From UBA11512 sp964623895 (GTDB lineage Bacteria; Bacillota; Clostridia; Oscillospirales; CAG-272), in NCBI GenBank assembly GCA_964623895.1, contig CAZUWA010000004.1, positions 1 through 59,272 of the forward strand: a DNA stretch of 59,272 bases. Direction: 5' to 3'. A program made the position numbers and the translations under genes. Of the stretch, positions 26,505 to 35,211 are shown piece by piece. Below the pieces are notes generated by a model, which was given only the letters and a program-made list of their open reading frames with translations, was not told where the DNA came from and did no database searches. The stretch's first letter is position 1. Each line of letters begins with the position of its first letter.

Positions 26505-27509
26505 ATGGTTACAGTGTTAAAACAAGGCGTCAAGGACGCACAGATCGAAAAATTGATCGAATGGTTCAAAGGACAAGGGTTAGATGTACACGTTTCAAAG
26601 GGTGAGTTCAACACGGTTCTCGGAATTGTCGGAAACACCTCAAAAGTTGATGTGGAGTTGTTGGAAGGATTGGATATGGTCGAGTCGGTCAAGCGTATCA
26701 GCGAGCCGTTCAAGAAGGCAAACCGCAAATTTCACCCGGATGACAGCGTGATCAACTGTGGCGGTGTCAAGATCGGTGGGGGCAATTTTGCTGTCATTGC
26801 AGGTCCTTGCTCGGTGGAAAGTGCCGAACAGATCGTAGAAGTGGCAAAAGCGGTCAAGGCTTCCGGTGCGACGCTGCTTCGCGGCGGTGCGTTTAAGCCG
26901 CGTACTTCTCCCTACGATTTTCAGGGATTGAAAGCAGAAGGCATCGAACTGCTTCTTGAAGCGAAAAAGGAAACGGGATTGCCTATTGTTACCGAGATCA
27001 TGAATGCAAACCATCTGCCGCTGTTTGAAAATGTGGACGTCATTCAAGTCGGTGCACGGAATATGCAGAATTTTGAATTATTGAAGGAACTTGGCAAGAT
27101 CAATAAGCCGATCCTCTTAAAGCGCGGTATTGCGAACACTCTCAAGGAACTGTTGATGTCCGCAGAATACATCATGGCAGGTGGCAATGAACAGGTCATC
27201 TTCTGCGAGCGTGGCATCCGTACCTACGAGACCTATACCAGAAATACCCTTGATCTTTCTGCTGTGCCGGTGTTAAAAGAACTTAGTCATCTGCCCATCG
27301 TGATCGATCCCAGCCACGCAACCGGAAAAGCATCTCTCGTTGAGCCGATGGCGCTTGCGGCAGTGGCTTCAGGTGCGGACGGTGTGATGATCGAAGTGCA
27401 CAACGATCCAATGCATGCTCTTTGCGATGGTGCGCAGTCGTTGACGCCTGAAAAATTTGACGAAGTGGCAAAGAAAATGTTTGCAGTGCGCAATGTTTGC
27501 GGAAAGTGA
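26505..27509 (+). CDS. aroF: 3-deoxy-7-phosphoheptulonate synthase (DAHP synthase)
   Basis: First step of the shikimate pathway: condenses phosphoenolpyruvate and erythrose 4-phosphate. The 334-residue protein has an N-terminal ferredoxin-like regulatory domain (about 1-70, VTVLKQGVKDAQIEKLIEW), as in the TM0343-type enzymes, then the catalytic TIM barrel with AGPCSVES, the LRGGAFKPRTSPYDFQG metal/PEP loop, QVGARNMQNF and PIVIDPSHATGK. ATG 26505 follows AAGGAGAG. It is the first structural gene after the Tyr/Phe attenuator, consistent with feedback at both transcription and enzyme level. Confidence 0.96.
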   Translation: MVTVLKQGVKDAQIEKLIEWFKGQGLDVHVSKGEFNTVLGIVGNTSKVDVELLEGLDMVESVKRISEPFKKANRKFHPDDSVINCGGVKIGGGNFAVIAGPCSVESAEQIVEVAKAVKASGATLLRGGAFKPRTSPYDFQGLKAEGIELLLEAKKETGLPIVTEIMNANHLPLFENVDVIQVGARNMQNFELLKELGKINKPILLKRGIANTLKELLMSAEYIMAGGNEQVIFCERGIRTYETYTRNTLDLSAVPVLKELSHLPIVIDPSHATGKASLVEPMALAAVASGADGVMIEVHNDPMHALCDGAQSLTPEKFDEVAKKMFAVRNVCGK

Positions 27510-27518
27510 TGGAAAGCA

Positions 27519-28358
27519 ATGGTTATCGGTGTGGTTGGCATGGGACTGATCGGCGGATCGGTCTGTAAAAGTTACAGAAAAAATTTGCCGGAGTCAGTGA
27601 TATACGGTTACGATCTTGACAGCCGTCTTCCGGGGATTGCGGAGCTTGCCGGGGTTATCAACGGAGAATTGACGCAAGCGCGTTTGAAAGATTGCGATAT
27701 TGTTTTTCTTGCGGCATATCCGGAGGCAACGAAGGAGTATTTAAGCGAAAATGCGCCTAATTTCAATAAAAACGGCATCGTTCTTGATTGTTGCGGTATT
27801 AAGTCTGCGATCTGTGCGCACGGCTTTGCGTTGGCGAAAGAGCATGGCTTTACTTTTGTTGGGGGACACCCGATGGCAGGAAGCCATCATTCCGGCTACA
27901 AATATGCGACGGCAACTCTATTTGACGGCGCACCGATGGTGTTAGTGCCGGAAAAGCGGGATGATATTGACTTTTATCAACGGCTCAAAACATTGTTGGC
28001 GCCCCTGCGGTTTGGACGCCTGTCGGTGACGACGGCGGAAGAGCACGACCGTATTATCGCATTTACCTCGCAAATGGCGCATGTCGTGTCGAATGCTTAT
28101 GTCAAAAGTCCGACTGCGGAAGACCACAAGGGCTTTTCCGCGGGAAGCTACAAGGATCTGACGCGTGTGGCGTGGCTGTCAGCGCCGATGTGGAGCGAAC
28201 TGTTTATCGAGAATAAAGAAGCGTTGCTTTACGAATTGCGCTTGTTCAAAGAGAATATTGAGGAGTACATCGATGCCATCGAGCGTTCGGACAACGATAA
28301 ACTTTGCGGCATCCTGCAGGATGGTAGCGACATTAAAGGGAGGATCGACGGAAAATGA
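27519..28358 (+). CDS. tyrA: Prephenate dehydrogenase
   Basis: Oxidatively decarboxylates prephenate to 4-hydroxyphenylpyruvate in tyrosine synthesis. The 279-residue protein has an N-terminal Rossmann fold with GMGLIGGS, the GGHPMAGSHHSGY motif carrying the catalytic His, and the helical C-terminal dimerisation domain with DRIIAFTSQMAHVVSNA. No C-terminal ACT domain is present, unlike longer Bacillus enzymes, so Tyr feedback at the enzyme may be absent. It begins 9 bp after aroF and overlaps aroB by ATGA. Confidence 0.93.
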   Translation: MVIGVVGMGLIGGSVCKSYRKNLPESVIYGYDLDSRLPGIAELAGVINGELTQARLKDCDIVFLAAYPEATKEYLSENAPNFNKNGIVLDCCGIKSAICAHGFALAKEHGFTFVGGHPMAGSHHSGYKYATATLFDGAPMVLVPEKRDDIDFYQRLKTLLAPLRFGRLSVTTAEEHDRIIAFTSQMAHVVSNAYVKSPTAEDHKGFSAGSYKDLTRVAWLSAPMWSELFIENKEALLYELRLFKENIEEYIDAIERSDNDKLCGILQDGSDIKGRIDGK

Positions 28359-29398
28359 GAAAGGTGACTGTATCTGCTTCCGAAAGTTATGATATTTTTA
28401 TCGGTTCGGGAGTGCTTGATCGGGTCGGCGAACAGATCGCAAAGGTATTCCCGAAGACAGAAAAGGTATTTTTGCTCTCGGATGATACTGTGTTTTCCCT
28501 TTACGGAAAGAAGGTCTGCGACAGGATCACGGAAGCGGGGTATCTTCTGTCAAATTATGTTGTTCCGCATGGAGAAGCCTCCAAATCAACGGAAAATTTT
28601 GTGAAAGTTCTTGAAGCACTTGCGGAAGCAGGGCTGACCAAGACCGACCTTTTGGTCGCGCTCGGCGGCGGCGTAGTGGGAGATCTCGGTGGTTTTGCCG
28701 CCGCGTGTTATCTTAGAGGCATTGCATTTTTACAGTTGCCAACGACTTTGTTGTCTGCTGTGGATTCCTCTGTCGGCGGAAAAACGGCGATCAATCTGAC
28801 GGCAGGCAAGAATCTTGCCGGTGCATTTCACCAACCGGGGTTGGTGTTAATGGATACTGACACGCTTGAAACTTTGCCGCCCGAAGTATTGAGAGATGGT
28901 TGCGGAGAGGTCATCAAATATGCGGTACTGCGGGATGAAACGCTTTTTGAAGCACTGTTTGCCGGGATAAGCTATGCAAAGAGTGAGGAATGCATTGCAA
29001 AATGTGTGGAATACAAGAAGTATTATGTCGAACAGGACGAATATGATACCGGTGTGCGACATTTTCTAAATCTCGGGCACACTGTGGCACATGCCATTGA
29101 GAAAAAATCGGGTTATGCGGTTTCTCACGGAGAAGCGGTGGCAATGGGTATGAAAAATGTTGCAGAAGCATCGGTTCGTGTGGGGAAAATGGGAGAAAAA
29201 GACCTCGAACGATTGTCGGCATTGCTTGCAGTATTCGGCTTTGCGGACTGCCCGTACGAAAATGAAGAAATGATCGAATATATGTATTCCGACAAAAAGA
29301 CGAAAGGGAAGGAGATCACTTTGGTCTTGCCGGAAGCGATCGGTCGGTGCAGTCTGTACCGACTTCCGACAAAAGAACTAAAGGACTTTTTTGTATAG
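28355..29398 (+). CDS. aroB: 3-dehydroquinate synthase
   Basis: Second shikimate step: cyclises DAHP to 3-dehydroquinate, NAD- and Zn-dependent. At 347 residues it shows GGGVVGDLGGFAA, the QLPTTLLSAVDSSVGGKTAIN loop, the metal-ligand regions (REVIKYAV-like GEVIKYAVL, LNLGHTVAHAIE) and HGEAVAMGM. Start overlaps tyrA by ATGA, so the two are translationally coupled. Length is normal. Confidence 0.96.
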   Translation: MRKVTVSASESYDIFIGSGVLDRVGEQIAKVFPKTEKVFLLSDDTVFSLYGKKVCDRITEAGYLLSNYVVPHGEASKSTENFVKVLEALAEAGLTKTDLLVALGGGVVGDLGGFAAACYLRGIAFLQLPTTLLSAVDSSVGGKTAINLTAGKNLAGAFHQPGLVLMDTDTLETLPPEVLRDGCGEVIKYAVLRDETLFEALFAGISYAKSEECIAKCVEYKKYYVEQDEYDTGVRHFLNLGHTVAHAIEKKSGYAVSHGEAVAMGMKNVAEASVRVGKMGEKDLERLSALLAVFGFADCPYENEEMIEYMYSDKKTKGKEITLVLPEAIGRCSLYRLPTKELKDFFV

Positions 29399-30638
29399 AA
29401 ATATGACTGTTACGGTTTACGCAAAGAACGTGTCGGGAACGGTTTCTGCCATTCCCTCCAAATCGGCGGCGCACCGCATTCTCATTCTGTCAGCCCTTGC
29501 GGATGCTCCTACAAAAGTCATTTGCCCGAAGATCTCTGAGGATATTGAGGCGACGGTAGGGGCACTGCGTGCTTTGGGCGCGGATATTCAAAAATTAACA
29601 GATGGTTATCTCGTCACACCGGGCAGATTGCCGGAAAATTCTCTTCTTGACTGTGGAGAGAGTGGCTCGACTCTTCGCTTTCTGTTGCCGGTTGCGGCGG
29701 CGCTCGGCGCAAATGCGCAATTTATCGGCAGAGGAAGGCTGCCCCTGCGCCCGATGGGTGATCTTGCGGCAGCGATCGAACAGGGCGGCGGAACGGTCAG
29801 CAACGGCGGGCAACTGCCCTTTACCCTTTGCGGCAAACTGCATGCAGGGGAATATACCGTTAAAGGAAATGTTTCCTCTCAATATCTAACCGGACTTTTG
29901 ATGGCTTTGCCGCTCCTTGAAGGGGACTCTGTGATCAAAGTTGAAGGGGAATTGCAATCGGTCGGTTATGTTGACATGACGTTGGCGGCACTGGAACTGT
30001 TCGGCGTGGAAATTTGCCAAAAGGATGGTCACTTTTATATTTCCGGCGGAAAGAGCTATCATACGCCCGGAGAGATCACAGTGGAAGGGGATTACTCAAA
30101 CGCCGCGTTCTTCCTGTCACTCGGTGCATTATCTGAAGGCGGCGTCACGGTTACCGGACTTCTTCCTGACAGTGTGCAGGGAGACCGTGCTGTTTTAGAG
30201 GTGTTAAAACGGTTCGGTGCGGATGTTAAACAGGACGGATCATGCGTTTTTGTCGGGAAAAAGGCACTACAAGGCATGGTCATTGATGCTAAAAATATTC
30301 CGGACCTCGTGCCGGTCTTGGCAGTGGTCGCTGCATATGCAGAGGGCAAAACACAATTTATCGGCGCGGAGCGACTGCGCGTCAAAGAGAGCGACCGCAT
30401 TCAAACGACCGTCAAACTGATCAATTCTCTCGGTGGGAAAGCGGAGGAAACGGCAGATGGACTGATTGTTTACGGCGCCGGACTTTCAGGCGGAAAGGTC
30501 TTTGGTGAAGGGGATCACCGCATCGTAATGTCTGCGGCAGTGGCTTCTGTTATGGGAGAGGTCGTTATTGAAGGCGCGGAAGCGGTGGCAAAGTCCTATC
30601 CCGGCTTTTTTGAGGATTTGAAGAAAGTTGTAAGGTGA
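29391..30638 (+). CDS. aroA: 3-phosphoshikimate 1-carboxyvinyltransferase (EPSP synthase)
   Basis: Transfers enolpyruvate from PEP to shikimate 3-phosphate. About 415 residues with SGTVSAIPSKSAAHR at the N-terminus, the DCGESGSTLRFLLP phosphate-binding segment, QYLTGLLMALPLL and the RVKESDR motif. Two starts are possible: TTG 29391, which has AAAGGA at a good 5-nt spacing and overlaps aroB, or ATG 29403, which is a better codon but about 17 nt from any ribosome-binding site. I list the former. The active-site segment is intact. Confidence 0.95.
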   Translation: MYRNMTVTVYAKNVSGTVSAIPSKSAAHRILILSALADAPTKVICPKISEDIEATVGALRALGADIQKLTDGYLVTPGRLPENSLLDCGESGSTLRFLLPVAAALGANAQFIGRGRLPLRPMGDLAAAIEQGGGTVSNGGQLPFTLCGKLHAGEYTVKGNVSSQYLTGLLMALPLLEGDSVIKVEGELQSVGYVDMTLAALELFGVEICQKDGHFYISGGKSYHTPGEITVEGDYSNAAFFLSLGALSEGGVTVTGLLPDSVQGDRAVLEVLKRFGADVKQDGSCVFVGKKALQGMVIDAKNIPDLVPVLAVVAAYAEGKTQFIGAERLRVKESDRIQTTVKLINSLGGKAEETADGLIVYGAGLSGGKVFGEGDHRIVMSAAVASVMGEVVIEGAEAVAKSYPGFFEDLKKVVR

Positions 30639-30663
30639 CTTTCAAATAATCCCTCAACGAGGT

Positions 30664-30802
30664 AAGTTTGAAAGACGGATCTTTTAAACGCATTTTGTGG
30701 TTTTCACAACCGGAGCAGTGGTAATTTGGTTTTGCAAAACAAGTTTCAATTCCGCAAGAAAGGAAGTTTTCGCAAAAAGCGAAAGCAATGGTCATACCTA
30801 TG
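30664..30802 (+). repeat. Structured 5' element, copy 1 (pheA leader)
   Basis: Shares long conserved blocks with 42244-42367: AAGYTTGAAAGACGGAT at the left, CGCAAGAAAGGAAG in the middle and the segment up to two in-frame ATGs at the right. A hairpin GTTTTCGC/GCGAAAGC (30766-30773 with 30779-30786) lies exactly between the Shine-Dalgarno AAAGGAA and the ATG at 30788. Just upstream, CTTTCAAA and TTTGAAAG can form another stem. It may be a regulatory RNA or a short mobile sequence. Confidence 0.7.
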
Positions 30803-31945
30803 AAAGATTTAACGGCACTGCGGTGCGAAATTGATGAAATTGACAAGGAGATGGTGCGGCTGTTCGCGCGGCGCATGGAGATCTCCAAAGATGTAGCAAA
30901 TTATAAAAAGGAAAACGGACTTCCGATCTACGATCCCCAAAGAGAGCGTGCTCTTCTTTTGAAGGTGGCAGAACTTGCAGGGGAAGAGTATGGGGAATAC
31001 ACAAAGGTGTTGTATTCTCAGATCATGGAACTCAGTAAAAGCGTACAGCAAAAGGCGCTTCATCCGACTTCCGGCATCTATTCGTCGGTGGTAAAAGCGA
31101 TGGAACAGACGGAACTGCTCTTTCCAACGGCGGCAAAGGTCGCTTGCCAAGGGGTGGAGGGGGCATATTCCGGACAGGCGGCAGAAAAACTGTTTGCCCT
31201 ACCGGAGATCTCCTATTTCGGCAGTTTTGAGAAGGTGTTCAAAGCCATCGAAGTGGGAGAATGCCGCTATGGTGTTCTGCCGATTGAAAACAGCACCGCA
31301 GGTTCTGTCAATGCTGTATACGACTTGATGATCCGCTATAATTTTAAAATCGTACGCTCTTGCAGATTGAAAGTTGATCATTGTTTGCTTGCAAAAAAAG
31401 GCGTTGCCATCGAAGAGATCAAAGAAGTGTTCTCGCATGAGCAGGCGATCAACCAATGCAGCGGCTTCTTAAAGACGCTGCACGGTGTTAAAGTGACTGT
31501 TTGTGCCAACACTGCGATGGCGGCAAAGGCAGTTGCGGAAAGCAAACGAAAAGACGTGGCTGCATTGTCTTCTTTCTGTTGTGCCAACCTTTACGGACTC
31601 GGGGTGCTCGCATCCTCCGTGCAGGACACCGGCAATAATTATACTCGTTTCATTTGTATCTCGAAGAATACCGAGATCTATCCGGGTTCCGATCGCACGA
31701 CAGTGATGATGGTCATTTCCCACCGTCCCGGGGCGCTGTATCGGGTGCTTTCTCGTTTCTATGCGCTCGGCATCAATCTGGTGAAATTAGAGAGCCGTCC
31801 GATGCCCGACCGCGACTTTGAGTTTATGTTCTATTTTGATCTACAGGTTTCCATTTATGACCCGCGCTTTGAAGCGCTTTGCTCGGAAACAGAGCACATG
31901 GGGGAAGAAGTGCGGTATCTTGGTAGTTATCAGGAGGTCTTTTGA
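30788..31945 (+). CDS. pheA: Bifunctional chorismate mutase/prephenate dehydratase
   Basis: Converts chorismate to prephenate and then to phenylpyruvate for Phe synthesis. The 385-residue chain has an AroQ chorismate mutase helix bundle (about 5-90, LRCEIDEIDKEMVRLFARRM), a prephenate dehydratase domain (about 115-290, with the catalytic NYTRF) and a C-terminal ACT domain with the Phe-binding ESRP motif (LESRPMPDRDFEF). The start is ATG 30788 or the in-frame ATG 30800. Both belong to the duplicated leader element. The gap of about 150 bp to aroA is the only sizeable one in the operon, suggesting separate translational control. Confidence 0.95.
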   Translation: MVIPMKDLTALRCEIDEIDKEMVRLFARRMEISKDVANYKKENGLPIYDPQRERALLLKVAELAGEEYGEYTKVLYSQIMELSKSVQQKALHPTSGIYSSVVKAMEQTELLFPTAAKVACQGVEGAYSGQAAEKLFALPEISYFGSFEKVFKAIEVGECRYGVLPIENSTAGSVNAVYDLMIRYNFKIVRSCRLKVDHCLLAKKGVAIEEIKEVFSHEQAINQCSGFLKTLHGVKVTVCANTAMAAKAVAESKRKDVAALSSFCCANLYGLGVLASSVQDTGNNYTRFICISKNTEIYPGSDRTTVMMVISHRPGALYRVLSRFYALGINLVKLESRPMPDRDFEFMFYFDLQVSIYDPRFEALCSETEHMGEEVRYLGSYQEVF

Positions 31946-32697
31946 TGAGTTACGGACTTTTGGGCAAGGTTCTCGGACACAGCCGCTCTCCGGAAATCCA
32001 CCGGTTGTTCGGAAATGATGATTACCGACTTTATGAAGTGACACCGGATCAATTAGAAGAATTTATGACCGTCGCAAATTTTGACGGTATCAATGTCACT
32101 GTTCCTTATAAGGAAGCGGTCATCCCCTATCTTGCGGAGCTTTCTCCTGCGGCGAAGCGGATCGGGGCGGTCAACACGGTGATCAAGCGCTCGGGTGGCG
32201 ATTTGTACGGGGATAATACCGATTATTTTGGCTTTGTGTCGATGATAGATCGTGCGGGTATTGAGGTGAAGGAAAAAAAATGTCTTGTTCTCGGTTCGGG
32301 AGGTGCTTCGAAAACAGCGGTGACGGCTCTTTCCGATATGGAAGCCTCGGAAGTCATTGTGATCTCTCGAAAAGGTGAGAATAATTACGGCAATATCGAC
32401 CGACATTTCGATGCATCTGTGATCGTGAATACTACGCCGGTCGGAATGTATCCTGACTGCGAGAGCAGTCCCCTTTCTCTTGAAGGTTTTTACAGGTTGT
32501 CAGGTGTGGCGGATGTTATTTACAATCCCCGTCCGACCCGACTTTTAAGGGATGCTTCGGACCGGAGAATTGCCACTGCGGACGGGCTTTATATGCTTGT
32601 CGGACAGGCAAGAAAAGCGGTAGAACTGTTTATGAATACCAAGATCTCGGATGAAAAGCAGGATCTGGTGTTTGAAGAAATTGTAAAAACACTGTAA
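31945..32697 (+). CDS. aroE: Shikimate dehydrogenase
   Basis: NADPH-dependent reduction of 3-dehydroshikimate. The 250-residue protein has LGHSRSPEIHRLF at the shikimate site, GINVTVPYKEAVIPYL with the catalytic Lys, GAVNTVI, DNTDYFGF and the cofactor loop VLGSGGASKTAV. ATG 31945 overlaps the pheA stop (TGATG) and follows AGGAGG at good spacing. It is slightly shorter than typical (about 270-280) but all motifs are present. The operon lacks aroC, aroD and aroK, which must lie elsewhere. Confidence 0.94.
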   Translation: MSYGLLGKVLGHSRSPEIHRLFGNDDYRLYEVTPDQLEEFMTVANFDGINVTVPYKEAVIPYLAELSPAAKRIGAVNTVIKRSGGDLYGDNTDYFGFVSMIDRAGIEVKEKKCLVLGSGGASKTAVTALSDMEASEVIVISRKGENNYGNIDRHFDASVIVNTTPVGMYPDCESSPLSLEGFYRLSGVADVIYNPRPTRLLRDASDRRIATADGLYMLVGQARKAVELFMNTKISDEKQDLVFEEIVKTL

Positions 32698-32733
32698 AAC
32701 ATATGCAATTTCGGCGGAAAGAAGGTTAGAGGT

Positions 32734-33453
32734 ATGATTGGACTTGGAACGATCGTCAACACTGCGACAGTTATCGTCGGTGCACTTCTCGGAATGCTGG
32801 GTGGGAAGTTTTTAAACGAAAGAGTACAGGAAACGGTCTTGAAAGCGAATGGCATATGCGTAGTTTTTATCGGTGCGACGGGGATGCTTACAGGTCTTGT
32901 CAGCGTCGAAGAAAATGGGGCGCTTTCGTCAGGCGATACTTTGTGGGTGATTCTGTCGGTGGTAGTTGGTGCACTGATCGGAGAGATCATCAATATTGAG
33001 AAATATGTCGAAAAATTCGGTGTTTTTCTTCGAAAAAAGACGAAAAGCGATGGAGATTCTCACTTCTTGGACGGCTTTCTTACCACCACGCTTACCATTT
33101 GTATCGGTGCGATGTCGATCGTCGGACCGTTTGAGGATGGGCTCGGCAACACCCCGAACATTCTTTATACCAAGGCGACGCTGGATTTTTTCACCGTCAT
33201 GCTGTTTGCCGCGGGAATGGGTAAGGGATGCATTTTCTCGGCAATTCCGCTCTTCCTTTATCAAGGAGCGTTCACTGCGATCGCCTACTTTGCGGGACCG
33301 TTTCTTGGAGATGCATCGGTAGCGAATATCTCACTTGTTGGTTCAATCCTCATTTTCTGTGTGGGTATCAATTTGGCTTTCAATCAAAAATTGCGGGTAG
33401 CAAATATGCTTCCTTCCCTTGTGATCGCCGCAGTGATCGGCTTTTTTACTTGA
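32734..33453 (+). CDS. DUF554 family membrane protein
   Basis: A 239-residue protein with about seven hydrophobic segments. The glycine-rich start (GLGTIVNTATVIVGALLGMLGGKFL), the central CIGAMSIVGPFEDGL and the GKGCIFSAIPLFLYQG segment are the family landmarks (YdfK/YqgA type). The function is not established, and membrane transport is only suspected. It begins 36 bp after aroE with AGAAGGTTAGAG as ribosome-binding site, so it may be the tail of the aro transcript. Confidence 0.87.
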   Translation: MIGLGTIVNTATVIVGALLGMLGGKFLNERVQETVLKANGICVVFIGATGMLTGLVSVEENGALSSGDTLWVILSVVVGALIGEIINIEKYVEKFGVFLRKKTKSDGDSHFLDGFLTTTLTICIGAMSIVGPFEDGLGNTPNILYTKATLDFFTVMLFAAGMGKGCIFSAIPLFLYQGAFTAIAYFAGPFLGDASVANISLVGSILIFCVGINLAFNQKLRVANMLPSLVIAAVIGFFT

Positions 33454-34419
33454 ATGAAAAACTATATTTATTTTTCGCAGAGTCTTGACGGTTATGACAA
33501 TTTGGCATTTGATGAATGTTTTCTCGACCATGTGGCAGCGGATGAATTGATCCTTTATTTTTATGTCAATAAAAATGCTGTTATCATCGGCAAAAACCAG
33601 AATCCGTTAAAAGAATGTGCGCTTGACAAAATGGCGGCGGATGGCGTGCAGTTGGTGCGCCGTATCAGCGGCGGTGGGGCGGTTTATCATGACTGCGGCA
33701 ACCTCAATTTCTCGTTTATTGCAGGAGCGGAGCGATACGACAAAGACAAGCAGCATCGGTTGATCCTTGAAACGGTGCGCGCGCTCGGCATCTCTTGCGA
33801 ATTTTCAGGGCGAAACGATCTTTTGGTAGGCGGACGAAAGTTTTCGGGAAATGCCTACTGTTCGCGAGGAATGGCAAAGCAACATCACGGAACGTTGCTT
33901 GTTTCGGCAGATCTTGAAAAACTCGGTAGATACTTGACGGCGGATCCGCGGAAACTGAAAGCAAAAGGTGTGAATTCGGTACGTTCGCGCGTTTGTAATC
34001 TTTCGGAATTTTCTCCCGGACTGACGGTGGAAAAATTAAAAAACGTTATTCCGTCGGCATTTGAGCGGGTTTTCGGTAGTTATGAACTGCTGATGCCGGA
34101 CGAAGATGTGCTTGCTATGGTAGCGCGTTATCGAAAAAAACATGCTTCTGACGCTTGGCGGTTGGGACAAACACCGCCCTTTGACCTAAAAGTTGATGAA
34201 CGTTGCTCGTTTGGTAGCATTGAACTTTTTTTGAAAGTCGAAAAGGGGAGAGTCGTTGGTGCGGAACTATTTACTGATGCCAATGCGGAAGACCTGCCGG
34301 CACGCGTTAAAGATTTACTCATCGGTTCGCTTTGCACTGCCGATGCGCTCTCCGCGCCGTTTCTTCAGAGCGCAGATGTGCAGTTAAAGGAGATCGGGGA
34401 GGTTTTGAGGAGAGTTTAA
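33454..34419 (+). CDS. lplA: Lipoate--protein ligase
   Basis: Attaches lipoate to E2 or GcvH domains through lipoyl-AMP. The 321-residue protein has the BPL/LPL catalytic core: IIGKNQNPLKEC, RRISGGGAVYHDCGNLNFSF (the lipoyl-binding RRxSGGGxVYHD motif) and the KFSGNAYC segment with the adenylate Lys, followed by a C-terminal accessory domain from about residue 225. The ATG directly follows the stop of the DUF554 gene with no spacer, so translation is probably coupled. The lplA coding end lies only 21 bp from the IS remnant. Confidence 0.93.
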   Translation: MKNYIYFSQSLDGYDNLAFDECFLDHVAADELILYFYVNKNAVIIGKNQNPLKECALDKMAADGVQLVRRISGGGAVYHDCGNLNFSFIAGAERYDKDKQHRLILETVRALGISCEFSGRNDLLVGGRKFSGNAYCSRGMAKQHHGTLLVSADLEKLGRYLTADPRKLKAKGVNSVRSRVCNLSEFSPGLTVEKLKNVIPSAFERVFGSYELLMPDEDVLAMVARYRKKHASDAWRLGQTPPFDLKVDERCSFGSIELFLKVEKGRVVGAELFTDANAEDLPARVKDLLIGSLCTADALSAPFLQSADVQLKEIGEVLRRV

Positions 34420-34440
34420 TAAAAAACAAGACCGGAACGA

Positions 34441-34846
34441 TGATATGCACCCCAAAAGTCAGACACTTTTGGAGGTGCATACTTTTATTTTATGAAAGAG
34501 CGCAGAGGCAAAGCAAGCGAGTGAGGAAGGAACGTCTACTCAAACTTGAGAAAAAGGTAGAAGATCTTATTGCCAAGGATCAAAGACTGCCAAGCATGTC
34601 CCAAAAAGGAAATTGTATGGACAACAGCATAACGGAAAACTTTTTCGGTAGACTTAAAGTGGAAATGTATTACGGCGAAAATTTGAATCTCATCGGGGAT
34701 TCATTGAAAAGCCGGAAGATTACATACGTTACTACAACGACGAAAGAATTTCTTTGAAACTAAAAGAAATGAGTCCGGTTCAATACCGAACTCATTTACA
34801 AATGATTTAATATTTAATTCTTGTCTGAACTTTTGGGTTCACTTCA
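34441..34846 (+). mobile_element. Internally deleted IS3-family element
   Basis: The imperfect 25-bp terminal inverted repeats, 34441-34465 and 34822-34846, share the CCCAAAAG and CAGACA cores typical of IS3/IS150-type ends. Between them lie only 356 bp with a fragment of the transposase C-terminus, so the element is a non-autonomous deletion derivative. A second inverted segment (CTTTTGGAGGTGCATA) directly follows the left end, giving a palindromic left terminus. Confidence 0.75.
34596..34810 (+). pseudogene. IS3-family transposase C-terminal fragment, frameshifted
   Basis: Reads MSQKGNCMDNSITENFFGRL and KVEMYYGEN, matching the region of the last catalytic Glu (ENFFGRLKxE) in the rve integrase domain of IS3 OrfB. 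The frame then shifts and continues YIRYYNDERISLKLKEMSPV to QYRTHLQMI and a TAA at 34810, the standard IS3 ending. The catalytic Asp residues and the whole helix-turn-helix part are missing. Confidence 0.8.
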
Positions 34847-34852
34847 TTTCGA

Positions 34853-34878
34853 GAGCTGTTTTTTAACAGCTCCTTTTT
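34853..34878 (+). terminator. Hairpin terminator downstream of the IS remnant
   Basis: GAGCTGTT (34853-34860) pairs with AACAGCTC (34865-34872) around TTTT and is followed by CTTTTTG. It would stop plus-strand transcription from lplA and the IS remnant. Confidence 0.7.
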
Positions 34879-34885
34879 GATAGAT

Positions 34886-35197
34886 TTAAAATGTAGATGA
34901 AAGTGGGCGCGTATGGATTCCATCAGAAAACAGACCCCAAATCTGTGCGTTTGCATTCAAAGGCGATGCTTGAAGCAAAGCGCGGCGCGTTTTATAGGAC
35001 GGGATATCAAGACAACCGCCGATAAGTGTTAAGATCTCAGATACGACCTCTCCTTGCTGCTCCAATTGGGATAAAACCTGATCAAAGTTGCAGTCTAAAA
35101 TCGTATAGCTTTTTCCGGTCGTAGTGATCAATGCCGTCACAGGGGAATCAGTTTTGAGCGCGCTTGCATTAGAAATCAGTAATTCATAATTGGACAT
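34886..35197 (-). CDS. Hypothetical protein, 103 residues
   Basis: Starts at ATG 35197, six bases after AAGGAGG. A soluble-looking protein without signal peptide, opening MSNYELLISNASALKTDSPV. It contains a predicted helical segment (DQVLSQLEQQGEVVSEILTL). I do not recognise the family. It is the last gene of a minus-strand unit with the secreted 108-residue protein, whose stop codon lies 15 bp upstream. A role connected with that protein (immunity, chaperone or regulator) would be a guess. Confidence 0.6.
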   Translation of the reverse strand: MSNYELLISNASALKTDSPVTALITTTGKSYTILDCNFDQVLSQLEQQGEVVSEILTLIGGCLDIPSYKTRRALLQASPLNANAQIWGLFSDGIHTRPLSSTF

Positions 35198-35211
35198 AAC
35201 ATACCTCCTTA

